64,000 nucleotides of DNA from Nymphaea colorata (Eukaryota > Streptophyta > Magnoliopsida > Nymphaeales > Nymphaeaceae), in NCBI RefSeq assembly GCF_008831285.2, contig NC_045151.1:11150571-11214570 (forward strand), in the 5' to 3' direction. This document shows positions 44,419 to 58,400 of this stretch, in pieces. A program made the position numbers and the translations under genes. Under the pieces are notes generated by a model, which was given only the letters and a program-made list of their open reading frames with translations, ran no database searches and was not told the origin of the DNA. The first letter of the stretch is position 1. Every line of letters starts with the position of its first letter.

Positions 44419-47400
44419 ATGGGGAAACTTGGGAAGAAGGCTCGTAAGTTTGCTCGTAAGAATCTTCAGTCTGTTCAAAAGAGAAAGCGAAAGCAGAATG
44501 CTTTCAGGGGTTCCCTCGGGAAAAAAAGGGCTTCTAGTAGGTCTTATAATCCAGGTTTCCTTTTGTTTTAGTTCTTCAATTATTCCATGTTGTATGGTGT
44601 GCTTTTTCATTTTTTTCTCAAGATGCTTTCTGGTATTTCTTATTGATAGGAGTGTTTTGGCTGATGATGTCTTGGGATTTCTGGAAGTTCATATAAAACA
44701 ACTCTGATTAATGAATCAGACATTCAAAATATAATGTTTCTTTCCAAATGTGAATGCTTTTCTCATCTTCCATTCAGTATCTAGTACTTCCCCTGCATTT
44801 GTTCCTCGACCAACTCAAGAAATGAGGTGTAACTTGAATTAGTGTATTTCGTGACTCATAAGACCCTAAGCCTATTGTTTGATTAGTTATGACTTTATGT
44901 GACTTATGCATGTTAAATTGATGAATGTTCATTGTTATATTTGTGTGTAACATGTTTTTCAAATAAAACATGAAATTGGGATGTAGTAATAACATTGCAA
45001 GAAGATCAAGTGTTAGTGGAAGTGTTCATAAGAGGTGTGACTTTGTAATGGTCGTTAGACTAAAATTATGGTTAGGGAATAATGCTGTTGATGTTTGGAT
45101 TGCAAATGGATGGCCTTTAGCCATTTAAGTTCAATAAAGCCTCAGGCTCATTTTTTCCAAAACCAGTTTTTGCAGATGAGGTTTGGCAACCACCTGGTTT
45201 TAACCTTGTTAGATGCAATGCAATGTTTGTTAAAAAAAAAAAAATTAAAGATTACACACACGCACACACATATAATGCATACATACATATATATATAGAT
45301 ATAGGCTACGTGCCCACCAGCTGGAAAATGGTGTGGCTAAGGCCAACCATGTCATAGGACCTCAAACACCCATTTTCTGCCTGAAAATTTGAAAAAGGAA
45401 ATTCCAATCACATTTATTTTTGCCAGCATTCCAGGTGGTAGCTGGCTGGGAAATGGGTGGATTTGTATTAGACCACACTTTCTTGTCAAAATCCCAACTA
45501 GCTGGTGATTTTTCTGACTAGTTGGTTGAGTCAGTCTTTGACTGACCTGTGTTTCAAACCAGCGACTAGGTGGTCTAACTAGTCAATTAGTCAGCGACTC
45601 AGCCTACTCATTGGTCAGCTGACTAACCCCTGACCTATAAAAATATATATGTGTCCTCGTGTATTTATTTCTGTTTATTTTTTTTTAATCAATCTAATGA
45701 TCTCGATTAGTCTTGATTAGTCATTTTAGAATCTTGTACAAACTGTTTTTAGGACTGATATTATTAAGCTGTTGTACTCTAGGTTGCATAGTGATTGTTT
45801 ACTATGCTCGAGCCATATGAGTTGAAAAGCTTCCTTTATGTTTCTCAATGTTGTAAAAGGCATATCGTAACACTTAGGCTTATCGGTCAGGCCGACTTAT
45901 ACGTGGTATCGTAACGTATCGTAATGTATCGTAATAAACACATCGTAAAATTATTTTTAATCATAAAATTTTTAAAAAAAAGATAAAATTCAGAAAAATA
46001 ATGAAAAATATGTCATATATAAAAAATTTATCATACACATAATGAATATTCATGATTCATCATTCATGAGCCATAATATTTTGACAACACATTAAAAAAT
46101 AAAGCAAATAACTTCATAAAATAAATGGAAAGATATGATAAACTTTACAAAACATTAAAACTTGAAATTGAGAGATTGAATACTTTTTGTAGAAGAAGAT
46201 ACACAAAATCTCTCCTTTTTAACTCATGAATGGGTTTCTCACAGCAAATCTGCCTTCAAATTGGTGTTTTCTTCCTCAAATTGATTCTTTATCTGGTATT
46301 TTTTCTCCAAAACCAGTAAAAAATTCCCCTTTTTGGATATGTTAGAAGTGTTAGAAATGGAGGGGAAGAGATAGTTTGGGATTTTTTTAAAAATTGCACA
46401 GATTGTAAGATACGGCCTATACACATGAAAAACGTGTATCGTAGGCATATTGTCTAGGTTTTGCCGACCTATATGATACATATCGTACGCTGCGGATAAC
46501 ACTGATGTTTCGAATGGGGGTGGGCGTGAAGCTTCAAAATGGTTGACATTGGTTAATTGAACCCTGTATGCTGAAACATTTAACTCCTCAAGTCTGAGCT
46601 ACTTGTGAGCAGTTTAACCATTTATCATTCAAAATGAAGCTACAGATATGTACCCAAAAAAAAATGAAGCTACACATATCAAAATAACTATGGGGCGAAT
46701 AATTCATTTATGCACCCAAGGTAGTTCGTACAAAAATGACTTTACATGATTATCAATGATTGTCATGATTATCAATGACTTTTTCTAAGCACTCTAGTTG
46801 TCATTGCAGGAGCTAAAGTTGAAAATTTGGATCATCCAACTTCTGCAGATACAAAGACTGTAGAGGGGTAAGCAGGTTGTCTTGCATTATCTTCTTTTCT
46901 ATTGGTTTAAATTGTTAAAGACAATAATATGCTTCTCATTTTACTTGCACCTTAATATTGCTCTGTACTTAATTTTCCTGCCTCTTTACAACTTCCTTGT
47001 TTTGGTTATGAAAACACTGTAAACTGTTTAGCACATCACTTATGATTTGCAGCTAATAATCAATAACTGCAGCTACTCATGCTTACTATATAGTACATTT
47101 GTTTATTTGAGTCTTAGCTAACTGTCGTTTTTCCATTTGTAGTCTTAGCTAACTTACTTTTCGACCATTCATTAGATGTGAACATGATCCTTAGACCCTT
47201 TTTTTGCATTTTGTAAACTTCCAAAGTTAAAAATCTTGTTGCAAATCGGGTTACAACTGGCTTATAAAGGTCTCTTTGTGTATGAGACCGCATCATGTTT
47301 AGAGTCTTGCCATGTGCATAAATGAATACCACCAACTGTCTTGCCTTAATAAATGTATTTTTGAAATCTGGAATTTTTCCAATGTCTTCTAACATCAAAT

Positions 47401-48108
47401 CTAAGGAATGTGCTGCACATGGCGTCCAAAATAGGTGTTCCAAATTTGGTTCATTCATCAACATCTTACCTACCTTCACATAGTTGGAAGCATTATCAGT
47501 CACAATCTGGACTACATTCTCTTCACCACCTCTTTGTTGACATTTCTTAATAGTTTAAACAAGTATACATCTTTAGCTTTGTCAGATGCATCAACTGATT
47601 TCAAAAACATTGTTCCTATAAGGCAGTGGACCAAAAAATTGATCAAAGATATGCCCCTAGTGTATGTCCATGCACCTGACATTATAGAGCACTCATGCTT
47701 CTTCCAGTGTGTTTTATGTACTTTGAGCAACTCATCTTTGCATGCAACCTCTAATGCCAACAAAGCTTCTTGCATTTAATGGTACAACGAACCCTTCATG
47801 CTTGGACCAAATTGTCCTATAGCTTCGTTCATGGCTTAGAACAAAGGTAGATTGACAACGTAAATGGAATCTCTGCCTAGTAAAACCATCTACTAATGGT
47901 TTGACATATGATTTGTTTTTCTTCCTTCTTATATCGATTTTCCAAAGTTGTCTGTTTTTTTTGCTAGTGCCTTGTTGCAAAAATATATCCATAGGACCTT
48001 TCTGACATGCTGATCGTGATCCAAATTCATCTCTTGACGTTTACATTTGAATCTCTACATCTTCATCTATGTCACAATTTTCAAGAAATTTGGGTGTCGG
48101 GGTACAGC

Positions 48109-48145
<37 letters not shown>

Positions 48146-51100
48146 CGAAAATTACAAACAGAATAGCATATTCATAAATCATGATCCAAAATTTATAGAT
48201 ACTACTAAACAAAGTATGAAAGCAATTAACATACAAAATATATCAGCTTTGTTGATTCTCCTCAATCGCATCATCAAGATTAGAAGGAACAACGGGTTCT
48301 GTAAGGTTCATATTAAGAGCACATGTTCTCCTTCAAGTTCCATGTCAATGTCCTATGGATTAACATCCCAATACTTGGATGATCCTGAACTGCAAGTTGC
48401 AACACAACCACAATATGATTTAAGTTAATATTAACTTCAAACAACTAATATAATGTACAGATGTATACATATCAAAGATAAAAAAAAAGAAAGCAATACC
48501 TATAATCATCTGAAGTACGTGAAAGTAAGCGTAGGTTGGAGTTGGCATAAACTAAATCTTCTGCTCGCTTACTAGTTAGCTTATTTCTCTTGATGTTGTG
48601 AATTTGAGAATAAATGCTTCAGTTTCTTTCACAACATGAAGAGGTTGCAGGTTGAGATAATAACTTCAACGCAAGCTGTTGGAGATTTGGTGTCGATGCT
48701 CCAAAACATAACTACCAATTAACAGGATTTTCTTCATCTCTTGCCATTGCAGCTTGCAATGAATCACTTCTTCCACCAGAGAAGCTTGCAAACTCATTAT
48801 TTATTATCTTCAACCTATGAGAATGAGAAAATACTCTTTCCAAACATATTTTCCTATTGTTTGATATTTCTAGATCTCGATTAGGAGAAACACAACCAGT
48901 ACCTCCTGCCAACCATGTTTGTCCATAAGATTTGGGATTTAAGGAGTGAGCCATATAATGCAAAGGGTCATTGTTTCTATTCCATCTTCTTACTAAAATT
49001 TTATGCACATGATCAAAAAACTCAGAATCATCAAGTGCAACATTCTTCTTCTCATGTGTAAAAATGATGTTTTAAATTCTTTTCAATTATGTTATCCTAC
49101 ATATCATAAACTCTATGGACATGGCCCTTCTTTATCAACTTCTCTTAGCATATGCCAAATAGGCTCTGTAAACTGCGGAAAATATGAAATCTTATCCCAC
49201 CATTTATCATCTAAATTACTTTTTTTAATTTCTTGAGCCTTCACAATGTCATCACTCCGATAAAACTCTCAATCATTGTCAGTCACCATAAGTGTTAATA
49301 CATGTTTCACCTGCTTTATTCTTTTCATCATTACAATAACAGATGCAAAACGAGTCCCTGCTACCTTCAACAATTTCAAATCTGAATGCTTATTAAATAT
49401 AGCAAGAGCATTGTGGTGGTTTACAACAAAATTTCTGATGTTTCTGACATCATGCTCAAGCTCTTCAATCCATAAACACAATTTAACAGTGTTCGCATCT
49501 TTTTTTGATGGGTTGCAAACACTTTTAAGTGCTAGATTTATACTGTGTGCCACACAAGGAGTCTAGAATATGTGACTATACTTGGGATCACTTGCCAAAT
49601 TCATCCCTGCTCATTGGCAAACTGGAGCATTATCAGTAATAATTTGCACAACTTTGTCTTCACCCACTTCTTTGATGACTTCTATAAATAGTATTTTTAA
49701 ATACTCAACATCTTTATACTCCCCAGATGCATCAGTCGACACACTTCAAAAACATTGGTCCATTAAGCGAATGAGTAATAAAATTTATCAGTGATCGCCT
49801 TTGTATATCAGTCCACCCATCAGAAACAATGGATACTCCATATTCTGTTCATGAAATTTTTTTTTTCTTTAATAGTTTTTTGATGTTTGCTTTCTCTTCT
49901 CTAAGAATTACGGTTCTCAACTTCTCTAAACTCAGGGGTACATAACCAACCAAACTACTATTAGCCAAACTTGTGACAACATCTTTCCAATAAGGACTTC
50001 TAGCTACATTAAAAGGAATTGAACTTGCAAAAAAGAACCTTCTATCCATCTCTGCCATTCTCATATTTTTGAATGTTTGTGCTATTGTTTTGGTAGGCTC
50101 CATCCACATGTTCATTTTTCTTTTCTTTGAAGCATCTTTACCTCCATCAATAGCATAAAGAGGAACATATAGTTCACTTGACTTGGCTGAAGATTTTTTC
50201 ATCTCGGTTGCATCTTGTTCTTTTTTCAATTCCTTGATCGATTTTTTGCTAATTTTTTCACAACCTCTAATTTCGTGGCCTTTGATATGCAATAAATGTA
50301 CCTTGACACGCGTATAAGAGCCAGTAAAATGTTTATTACAAAAATTGCAGGCAAAATTCATATTCTCACCACCATCACTAGTTTTTCCTAGTTTAGTCAC
50401 ATAGCACCAAAGAGGCTTAGATGAATCCATTTCTACTGCAGCGATATTAACAATATTACTATTGCTTGCCATATTTCTACTTTCACTTGTAAGCATCGTT
50501 CCTTTTCCTTTATCAATCATTACAACTTATGTCTGAAAAGCAAAAATCTAGAACCAATAACTGAAAGTATATATCAACAATTCTAGCTCGTAAGAAAAAA
50601 AATTGATGTGGCTTTGCTGGTCTGCGGCTGCCACATGAAAACAGTGTAGCCGTTGGAGCTACATCACATAAGTGTCATGCTCAAATCAGGCGATTAGAAA
50701 ATCACAAAAATAAGATTATCTACATTAGTCTAGAAAAATGCATGAATGTTGGACAGAAGGGAGAGGATGAAAATACCTACCACCAGTAGATGGGAGAGGC
50801 TGTCGAACAACGGGTGAGGCTATCGGAGAAATAAAATGCTTAAATATTGGTCACAGAAAAAATGCCCAAATTAGGCAATGGAGAACCAGATTTTGGTCGT
50901 TGTGGTTGGGGGCTCTGCTGCATTTTGCTTCTCTTTAACATTAAAAAAGGTGTTGCTCTTCGCCGGAGAAGTCGTCGGTCATTGAAGAAGTTGCCGTTCA
51001 CTAGAGAAGTCATCATTCGCCGGAGTGGAGCTTGATGTCGTCGGTCGCTGTTGGTGAAACGTAGAAACCGTCGAGGGTTCTACTGTGTTTTGCTTCTCTT

Positions 51101-52393
51101 TAACGTTAAAAAAGGCGTTGCCCTTCGCTAGTGAAGTCGTTGGTGTTCTTGGAGAATCGCTGGAGATGCCATCACTTGCCGGAGTGGAGCTTGCTGCCAT
51201 CAATCATTGTGGGTGAAACGCAGAAACCGTTGAGGGCGCTGCTGCGTTTCGCTTCTCTTTGACGTTAAAAAAGGCGTCGCCCTTCACCGGAGAAGTCGTC
51301 GGTCATCGGAGAAGTCGCCGTTCGCTGGAGTGGAGCTTGCTGATGTCGGTCGCTGTAGGTGAAAACGCAGAAACGATCGACGGCTTTATGTTTTCTCTTT
51401 ATTGTTTTATTTTAACGTTAAAAAAAAAACGTAAACCCTAACTGTGGATTTTTTTGGACTCATCAACTTTGACCGAGTCTGAAAATGGATCGATGTGTAC
51501 TTGGATATGTTGACCGTACCCGGTATGGTCAACGCAGTACCCTGGACATACCCTAGTGCGTACCGGTATGGTGCGGGTACTGCTCCTTCAAAGCAGTATC
51601 CATGTTACATAGATTTTCATCTATACATGTGCATGTAGATGATCGAGTTTGTTTGTTCATGCTGTCAGACTTCTTTGCCTTTTGTTCCTCCATGAATTCG
51701 TGCAATACTTTCCTAATTTTGATGGTAAAATTGTCACGAGTAGTAGCATTTTTTCCAATGCCAAGTAGATGTTGCTTAATTCAGTGAATTGCACCATTCA
51801 AAACCCTCCTACATCTCGCACAGGTAATTGCGTTCATGTTACTCTTGTTTGTGCAATAGGCCCACCGTCATGTAGGGTCAACTGATTTTGGAATGCAGAC
51901 ATTCTCAGGCTGCAGCTGTTCGTGAACTTGATTTTCACATTCACTTGGATATGCATGTGCATTGTTTGAACTTCCGTGATCCATCTGCTTGTAGATTTTT
52001 AGTAAATACAGAAAATATAACAGGCATATAAGTAATATGTAACAACATATATATAGAATAATATAGTAATAGACTAATAGTCTAGACTCTATACACATGC
52101 AGTATACACATATAGAAGAGTAACATATAGAAGAAAATACACATTCTGTATAGTGTAACAGAAATTACATATACATACGTAACAGTACATAGATATACAT
52201 ATATTTTCTGTTATGGATATTCATCACATATACACTAGTTTTCCAAAGAAGCCAGGCGGCAGCAGCAGTGAATATATGTATTTATAACAGAATTGAAACA
52301 GCTGTGGACACATCAGTCAATTAAATATTTTGACAAAACATAGATAAACCTGCATAACATGGAAAACTAACACAAACAACGAACCATATGTTG

Positions 52394-52440
<47 letters not shown>

Positions 52441-55400
52441 ACTATATCATATAACCTTTTAAGTTTAAACTTCATCACATAACAGAATGTATGTCACGCA
52501 GTAATATCTATTAAACTTTAAAGTATATATAATAATACTATCCATTGAACCATATAAAGACTGTATATATACAGGATATATACATAATAGCTATATACAT
52601 CATACATTGGAACATCAGCAGGCAACACCTTGTTACAGCAGCAGGTAGCAGCTGCACCTTGGTACAGCAGTAGCAGCAGCAGATCGGCAGCAGGCAACAT
52701 TTGATTGTGGAAACTTCCTTTTCCGTTTCCACCGTCAGAATTTTATCCTTTTAACAGTTTCCGTAACTATATTTATTAGTAATTATCTGTTAAATATGTC
52801 AATTTTACCACAAAAGGTAAATGACTTTACGGTTTCCATTGGTGAGTGCCTAGCACAAGCTTCTAGGTGCCAACCCATATTCCTTCGCCTAAGTGATGTA
52901 CTTAGGCGATGGAGGTCACCGGGCGCCTAGGCGTCACCTTAACAACTAAGATAGTTTATCATTTTGTGTTCTTATGAAAGATTGTACTTTCATCTGGTTT
53001 CCATTTTGCATATTTGATACAATATATGCTTTTTGTTAATTTTATTGATCAGTTGTAGAATAGAATTTGAATATTTTCAAGTAAGAAACTTATGTTCATA
53101 CATTCTGAGATTGGATGGCAAGAGTATTCAGGAGAGATGTTTTTTCAGCTTTCTGAAAAAAGCTAATTTTTTCCTGATGAGATTTATGGCATAATATCCT
53201 TCGGCTTATTAAAGAAAACCCTGTAAGCATATATTACCAATTTTTTTCTGTTTTATGTAGGTGAGAGAATGAATTGACAATGAACTTGAAATAGTGGATT
53301 TTTTCCTGGTTTTACTGCAATCACATATGGTTATGGTCATCAATATTGGCAGATATCCTGAAGATATTGTAAACCAGACGCTGGATGACATTTTTGCAGA
53401 TACTTTTGGTAATGATATTTACAATGATCCAACTGCGCATTCTGATTCCGAGAGTGATGGTCTTCTCCCTGAGGTAAGATCCTCCATTTTCTCAGACAGA
53501 TGGGCTTATTTGCTTTAACTTTTAATTCTTTGTTATAGATGGTTCTGATATTCTTTTCAGGATTCTGCTGCTCCATATCTTTTCACAGAGAGAAGTGATG
53601 GCAGTTCAGGTTAATAAAAGCAAACTCTGAACTTTGTGCTTCAAACATCCTCTCTAGCTTCTTTCCCCAATTCTAGTGTCTATTTTATGGTCCTGTGATA
53701 TATTCATCCCTACCTTATAGTTATTACAAATCTATCCCTATCCTTTTTAAGCATTACATAGTAATCCTTCGGGGCTAAATTTGTCCATAAAACTAATGGC
53801 TGACAGAAGTACCTGAAAAAAGAGAAAATAGAACAAGTTAAATCAAATGGCATACAAGTACTTTTCCCTCTGGACAAATCCCTTTTCAAATTTTGGTAAA
53901 ACCACAAGGATGTCTGTTAACTGTTGTTGCAGGGGAAGGTTATGATACTACTCTCTCTGAGCAGAACAAGGCAATTCAGATGGAGCTTATGAAGCAAAAG
54001 AGAAAACTAGATAGATTGAAGAAAAAGGTAAGATTTTCCTGTCCTTATAAAGTTCTCATGTCTTTAGATGTATTTGCATAGCGTTGCTGATTGGGTAGGT
54101 GGTCACGTGAAACTCCCATCGTTTGTTCTATTGCTGTGGGCACTATGCCTCTGTTCTATGATGTGGGAACACTGCACTAGCTGATGTGCATTGGGCTCAG
54201 GCTCACACCTGCACAAGAGCAGCCCTTCGATCTTAGGGGCAAGGGTAAGTGGGGGAGAGATCTTCTCTCCTCGAGCATCACCTGATAGGGTTTGTACTTG
54301 TAACCAGTATAAATTAATGAATCTTCTTAAACTTTACCCTTTTCGAGCATGGAAACATTGATAGTTCAAATGCTTGTGTGTAATATACAAACAAAAGAAT
54401 GGCAAGGCTTGAACAATTTTTACATATTGTCCCTCAAGTGGTATTAGACTATTAGTCCATGACCACTCTTACAAGTAATAGTGGTGCGCTTCATGATGGT
54501 ACCACTTCTGGCTGATGGAATGTACCAAGTTTACACTTGCTTCAATTTCTCCACAGGATCCAAAATTTCGTGAATTCCTGGAAAATCATAGTTCACAGCT
54601 TCAACATGCAAGCGATGAAGAGTTGGTAAGATATTGATCAGTTTCTATATGGCAGTAATTCTACTGCTTCTATCATTCTGTTATGCTTATGTTAATGTTA
54701 TTGATTTGAAAATGTTCACCATCTTCAAGTGATGACATTGGCTACTTTAAATTTCTACTATTTTCAGCTATATTAAATCTTGAGTTGTACGTCATGTCAG
54801 TAATTGTTATCAGACCTTTCCTCACTCCTCTGTTGTCTGCTTTGTCCATTTGTTTGATTAAGCTACTAATTTTAAAATAACTTCTCATAAACTTACAACT
54901 TCCCAAGGGCATTTATGACATTGCCTGTATAGGGTGATACATTTGGGTTTGTCTTGTCTTTGATTAAAATTCTTGTCTTTGTTAAGCTTTATCGACCAGA
55001 GTTTAAAAGAATTAGGGTTCTATAGTTGAATTAAATTCTAGACGACATCTTTCTTTCATTCATCTTCCTAACTCCAGTCAAAATTCTCTTCATTCCCTCC
55101 ACTGCACTCAATGATTTTCTACCAACAGCTTCAGATTGTGAGGAAAGATCTCTACATCAAATGGGCAAGCTTAGGCTGGAGGAGCCATCCTTCCAACCAA
55201 ACCATCCAAAGAAGGGTTTTATTAACATTTACATTTTGCAACTTATATCATCATATTGTTAGTCTGGAACAGCTTGATCCTGTAGTGGTATTTGCCTATT
55301 AGGATCACTATTTCCATTGTATGTAGTTGTTTGGACCTCATCACTGGGTTAGGTTCCTTTATTGCGGTTTTTATTTATACCTGATAAATTTCCTTGAATT

Positions 55401-58400
55401 TGGGAAAGAAATTTACAACAGATTGCATTCATTTTTTCCAAAATGTTTGCATGTTCATGCGGAACGGTTTGTACAATCTGGTGGAAATTTTTAGGTTTTA
55501 TTACCTTTGCTTTTCATCTTTAATTGTTAATATGATTTGTGCCCCAATATTCTTTGAAATTAAGGTATGGCTTGATTAAATCATTGGCTATCTATATGTT
55601 TTGTTATCTGGCTTCATTTGAACCTTGGTTTGATTCATTGAAGCAGCATTGTATTGGGATAGACCTTTGAAGGCCATCTACTAGCAATCTCTGACACAAT
55701 AATGGTTGGATAAATCATAACAAGCAAGATTAAAAGTGAATAAACTCTTGAGGACAAATATTCCTATGAGGGCCAAGATGGAACATGCTTCAGAAATTTA
55801 TTCTTACCAAAAATATCATAAGCAAGCAGTAAAGCGATGCAGGCTGCTCTATTTTCCTTAAGTACTTTGTCCAGGAGTTGCCTTTACATCCATCTCTTTT
55901 TTATTTGTTAGTTTATGCTGCTGAGGCGATTTGTTTAGCGATGCTTGTTTCTTCTAAAATAATTTTTCTAATGCCATGATTTTCAATCATTTGTGAATTT
56001 TCGTTTTCCTCTATGGTTTACTAATTGGCTTTACTAATTGGCCTTTGTATGGTAGCTATCAGATGAAGAAGGTGGGCCAAATGGCAAAGTCCTTACAAGT
56101 TCCACCATTGCTTCATGGTGCCAACAGATCATGAATCAGGAGGACATCTCTGTGCTTCCTAATCTGTTAAATGGATTTAGGGCTGCATGTCATTATGGAA
56201 GTGGAAGCCCTGATGCAACGGTATACAAGTTTCAAACAAAAGTGGCCTTCTGCAAAATTCAATTTTTTGTGCTTCATCAATCTGACAGCATCTTCAGAAG
56301 ATTGATGGGGATGTCAAATTCTGGTTGCAAGAAGAGCACTATATTGGAACTGCAATGTACTTCAAAGTGGACCTCTATGAAGCCGTTGGTTAAGTCTTAT
56401 TTTAAAAGTACATTTTACCTTTTGACTCAGGTTACAGATACACAAATAATTGCCTTTATCCTTTCTCGACTCAGAGATTCAGTTAGCTTTTTGGTTCCAT
56501 TTCCAGAATTACAGAGAAGACTTAGCAAGGTAAGTGTTGAATTGACAGAAAGTATTAGAAATATATTGTGTGTGTGTGTGTGGATATCTACAAGCATGAT
56601 CGGATTCATGTCCTGCATGCTGTCTCTGTAGATGCATGTGCATTTATGTTTACATGGCCATTTCTGTGTCTTCTAGACAGGCTTGTGTAGACAGCATTAA
56701 TTTCTATCAATTTTGCTAGGCCATTTCCATGGCAAAATCCTGAAAATGTGAATGCAGTGACACTTTCAGTTCAGGGTGTTTTCCACAAACCTAGTGTTTC
56801 ATCAGGAAGAATACATTTGTTTCCTTAATGATTTCTTGATGAGTGAAGGAAGGAGCATTTAGGGTCTTTTCCTTAGAGAAAGATTTTTCTGTATTTGCCT
56901 CAAATTGAGATGTCATTGCTTTCAAACTTTGCCATCGCAAGTGCATTGGTACAAGTCAAATTATGAATATCTGATAGTATACCAAATTTGGTATTTTTCC
57001 TTGATGAATGTCTTATTTAAAATGATTGCAGATTGCCATTAACCTATGGGCAACTGGAGGAGGAAGTGTCTCTTCAATGGCACTTTTACTTATTCTGGAC
57101 ATGGCTGTTTATTTAAAGACAGAGGTCTATGATTCCTTTCTAATTGATACATATCGAACATTTATGGCTCACTGCAAATTTGGTGAACCTGAAAATGAAA
57201 AACATATCCAATTTCTTGCTGATTCAGTTGTGGAATTATACTCACTGGATGTTGCTAAATCATATCATAAGGCATCCATCCTTATGCAACATCTTTCCAG
57301 GGTTTTGCGGCCTGCTTTCAAAAGAAAAAATAAGGTAGTCTTTCTGATCATATATGCTCCAGTTTTGGAAGTCTTTTCTCAGCAATCTGAGATTCTGAAT
57401 CACTCTTAATATATTATTGCCTTCAATTTACTATGACAAGGAAATATCTTTATCAGGGCAAGATCTTTTGTATATGTGTGTATTTTAAAAAGCATCAGCA
57501 ACTGTCCGCACACTTTGATGCACTGTCCTTATGTAGTTTCTGATATTATAAGAAAAAATATAAATTAAGAAACAGGCTGAGCTCGTTTTCCAAATTGTGC
57601 AGCTTGTGGTTGCTAGTATATTCTACCCTGAAGCACACATATAATTTAGTAGGCTGATCTAAATCTTGCAAATGTAAACATCACTTTTTTGAATCTTTTA
57701 TTTTTTCAAAAATTAACAAGATTTTCCCAAGACTTTTTTCAAAAGTAACAACTTGACTAAAAAATACATGAGAAAAGCCTCGCCGATAAAACCCTGACAA
57801 TCAAATTTTTGTCATGATTTTTTTTTGGACATGTACACAATGATTTTCAAATGTAAGTCTAATAGTGCACTGTGGAAGCTACTGTTGTTGGTGAGACCCA
57901 GCATATGGACAATAATTTGTATCTTGTTTAAGTATCAACAGAAATTTGATAGGACAAAGAAAGCAAATTCTACCTAAGATTGCCTAAACTTTTATGAGGC
58001 GAATTAACATGTTCTGTTACTAATTACTATGTATTTACAGATGCTTCTTTATTTGATGTCGATCGGTTATAACATTCACAATGAGTTGAACATTGGAATT
58101 GTGATATTGGGTTGATATAATTGGAAGGTTGACTTCATTGGAAGGTCAACTTGTTGTCTCTCCTCTAATTTTATTGATATTTTTATGGAATCAAGGTATT
58201 GAATCTAGAAAGGATCTTTAAAATGTCAGTGTTGAAAAAATTCATTGTGATGTTGATGATGGTGTTATCCAAATATGCTAGGATTCTGCGTATTCTACAA
58301 TATTTTCTTGTTAGACTTTTATAATCATGGTTATGATTTAATTGCATGATATCCAATTTTTTTATTTCTTTCTAATGCTTTCTGCATTTTTCAGGAGGGA

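Larger units (their letters stand above)
48067..51612 (-). mobile_element. hAT a, nested inside hAT b (3.5 kb)
   Basis: It begins CTATGTCACAATTTTC and ends CATGTTACATAG (reverse CTATGTAACATGG), so the termini match as CTATGT(C/A)AC. The target duplication ATCTTCAT (48059-48066) / ATTTTCAT (51613-51620) matches at 7 of 8. Both ends have GGGTAC-type subterminal words like the MITE at 1351-1944. Minus-strand transposase remains fill the middle, and a ~160-bp tandem repeat sits in its 5' part. Confidence 0.88.
47114..52946 (-). mobile_element. hAT relic b (DUF659 transposase) in NOC2 intron 2, split by a second hAT
   Basis: The left part (47114-48058) and right part (51621-52946) belong to one minus-strand element separated by hAT a. 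The right end reads GGCGTCACCTTAACAAC, reverse GTTGTTAAGGTGACGCC, a usual hAT terminus style. No matching left terminus is visible and the transposase stops halfway at 47114, so the 3' end is deleted. It lies wholly inside the 6.5-kb intron between exons 2 and 3 of NOC2, in antisense orientation to it. Confidence 0.8.

Noticed and set aside
56221-56226. Donor-like GTATAC after SPDAT in the NOC2 large exon
   Set aside because: The frame continues without a break into VLHQSDSIFRRLMGM and the rest of the Noc2 core, which matches the family, so the exon runs on to 56529.
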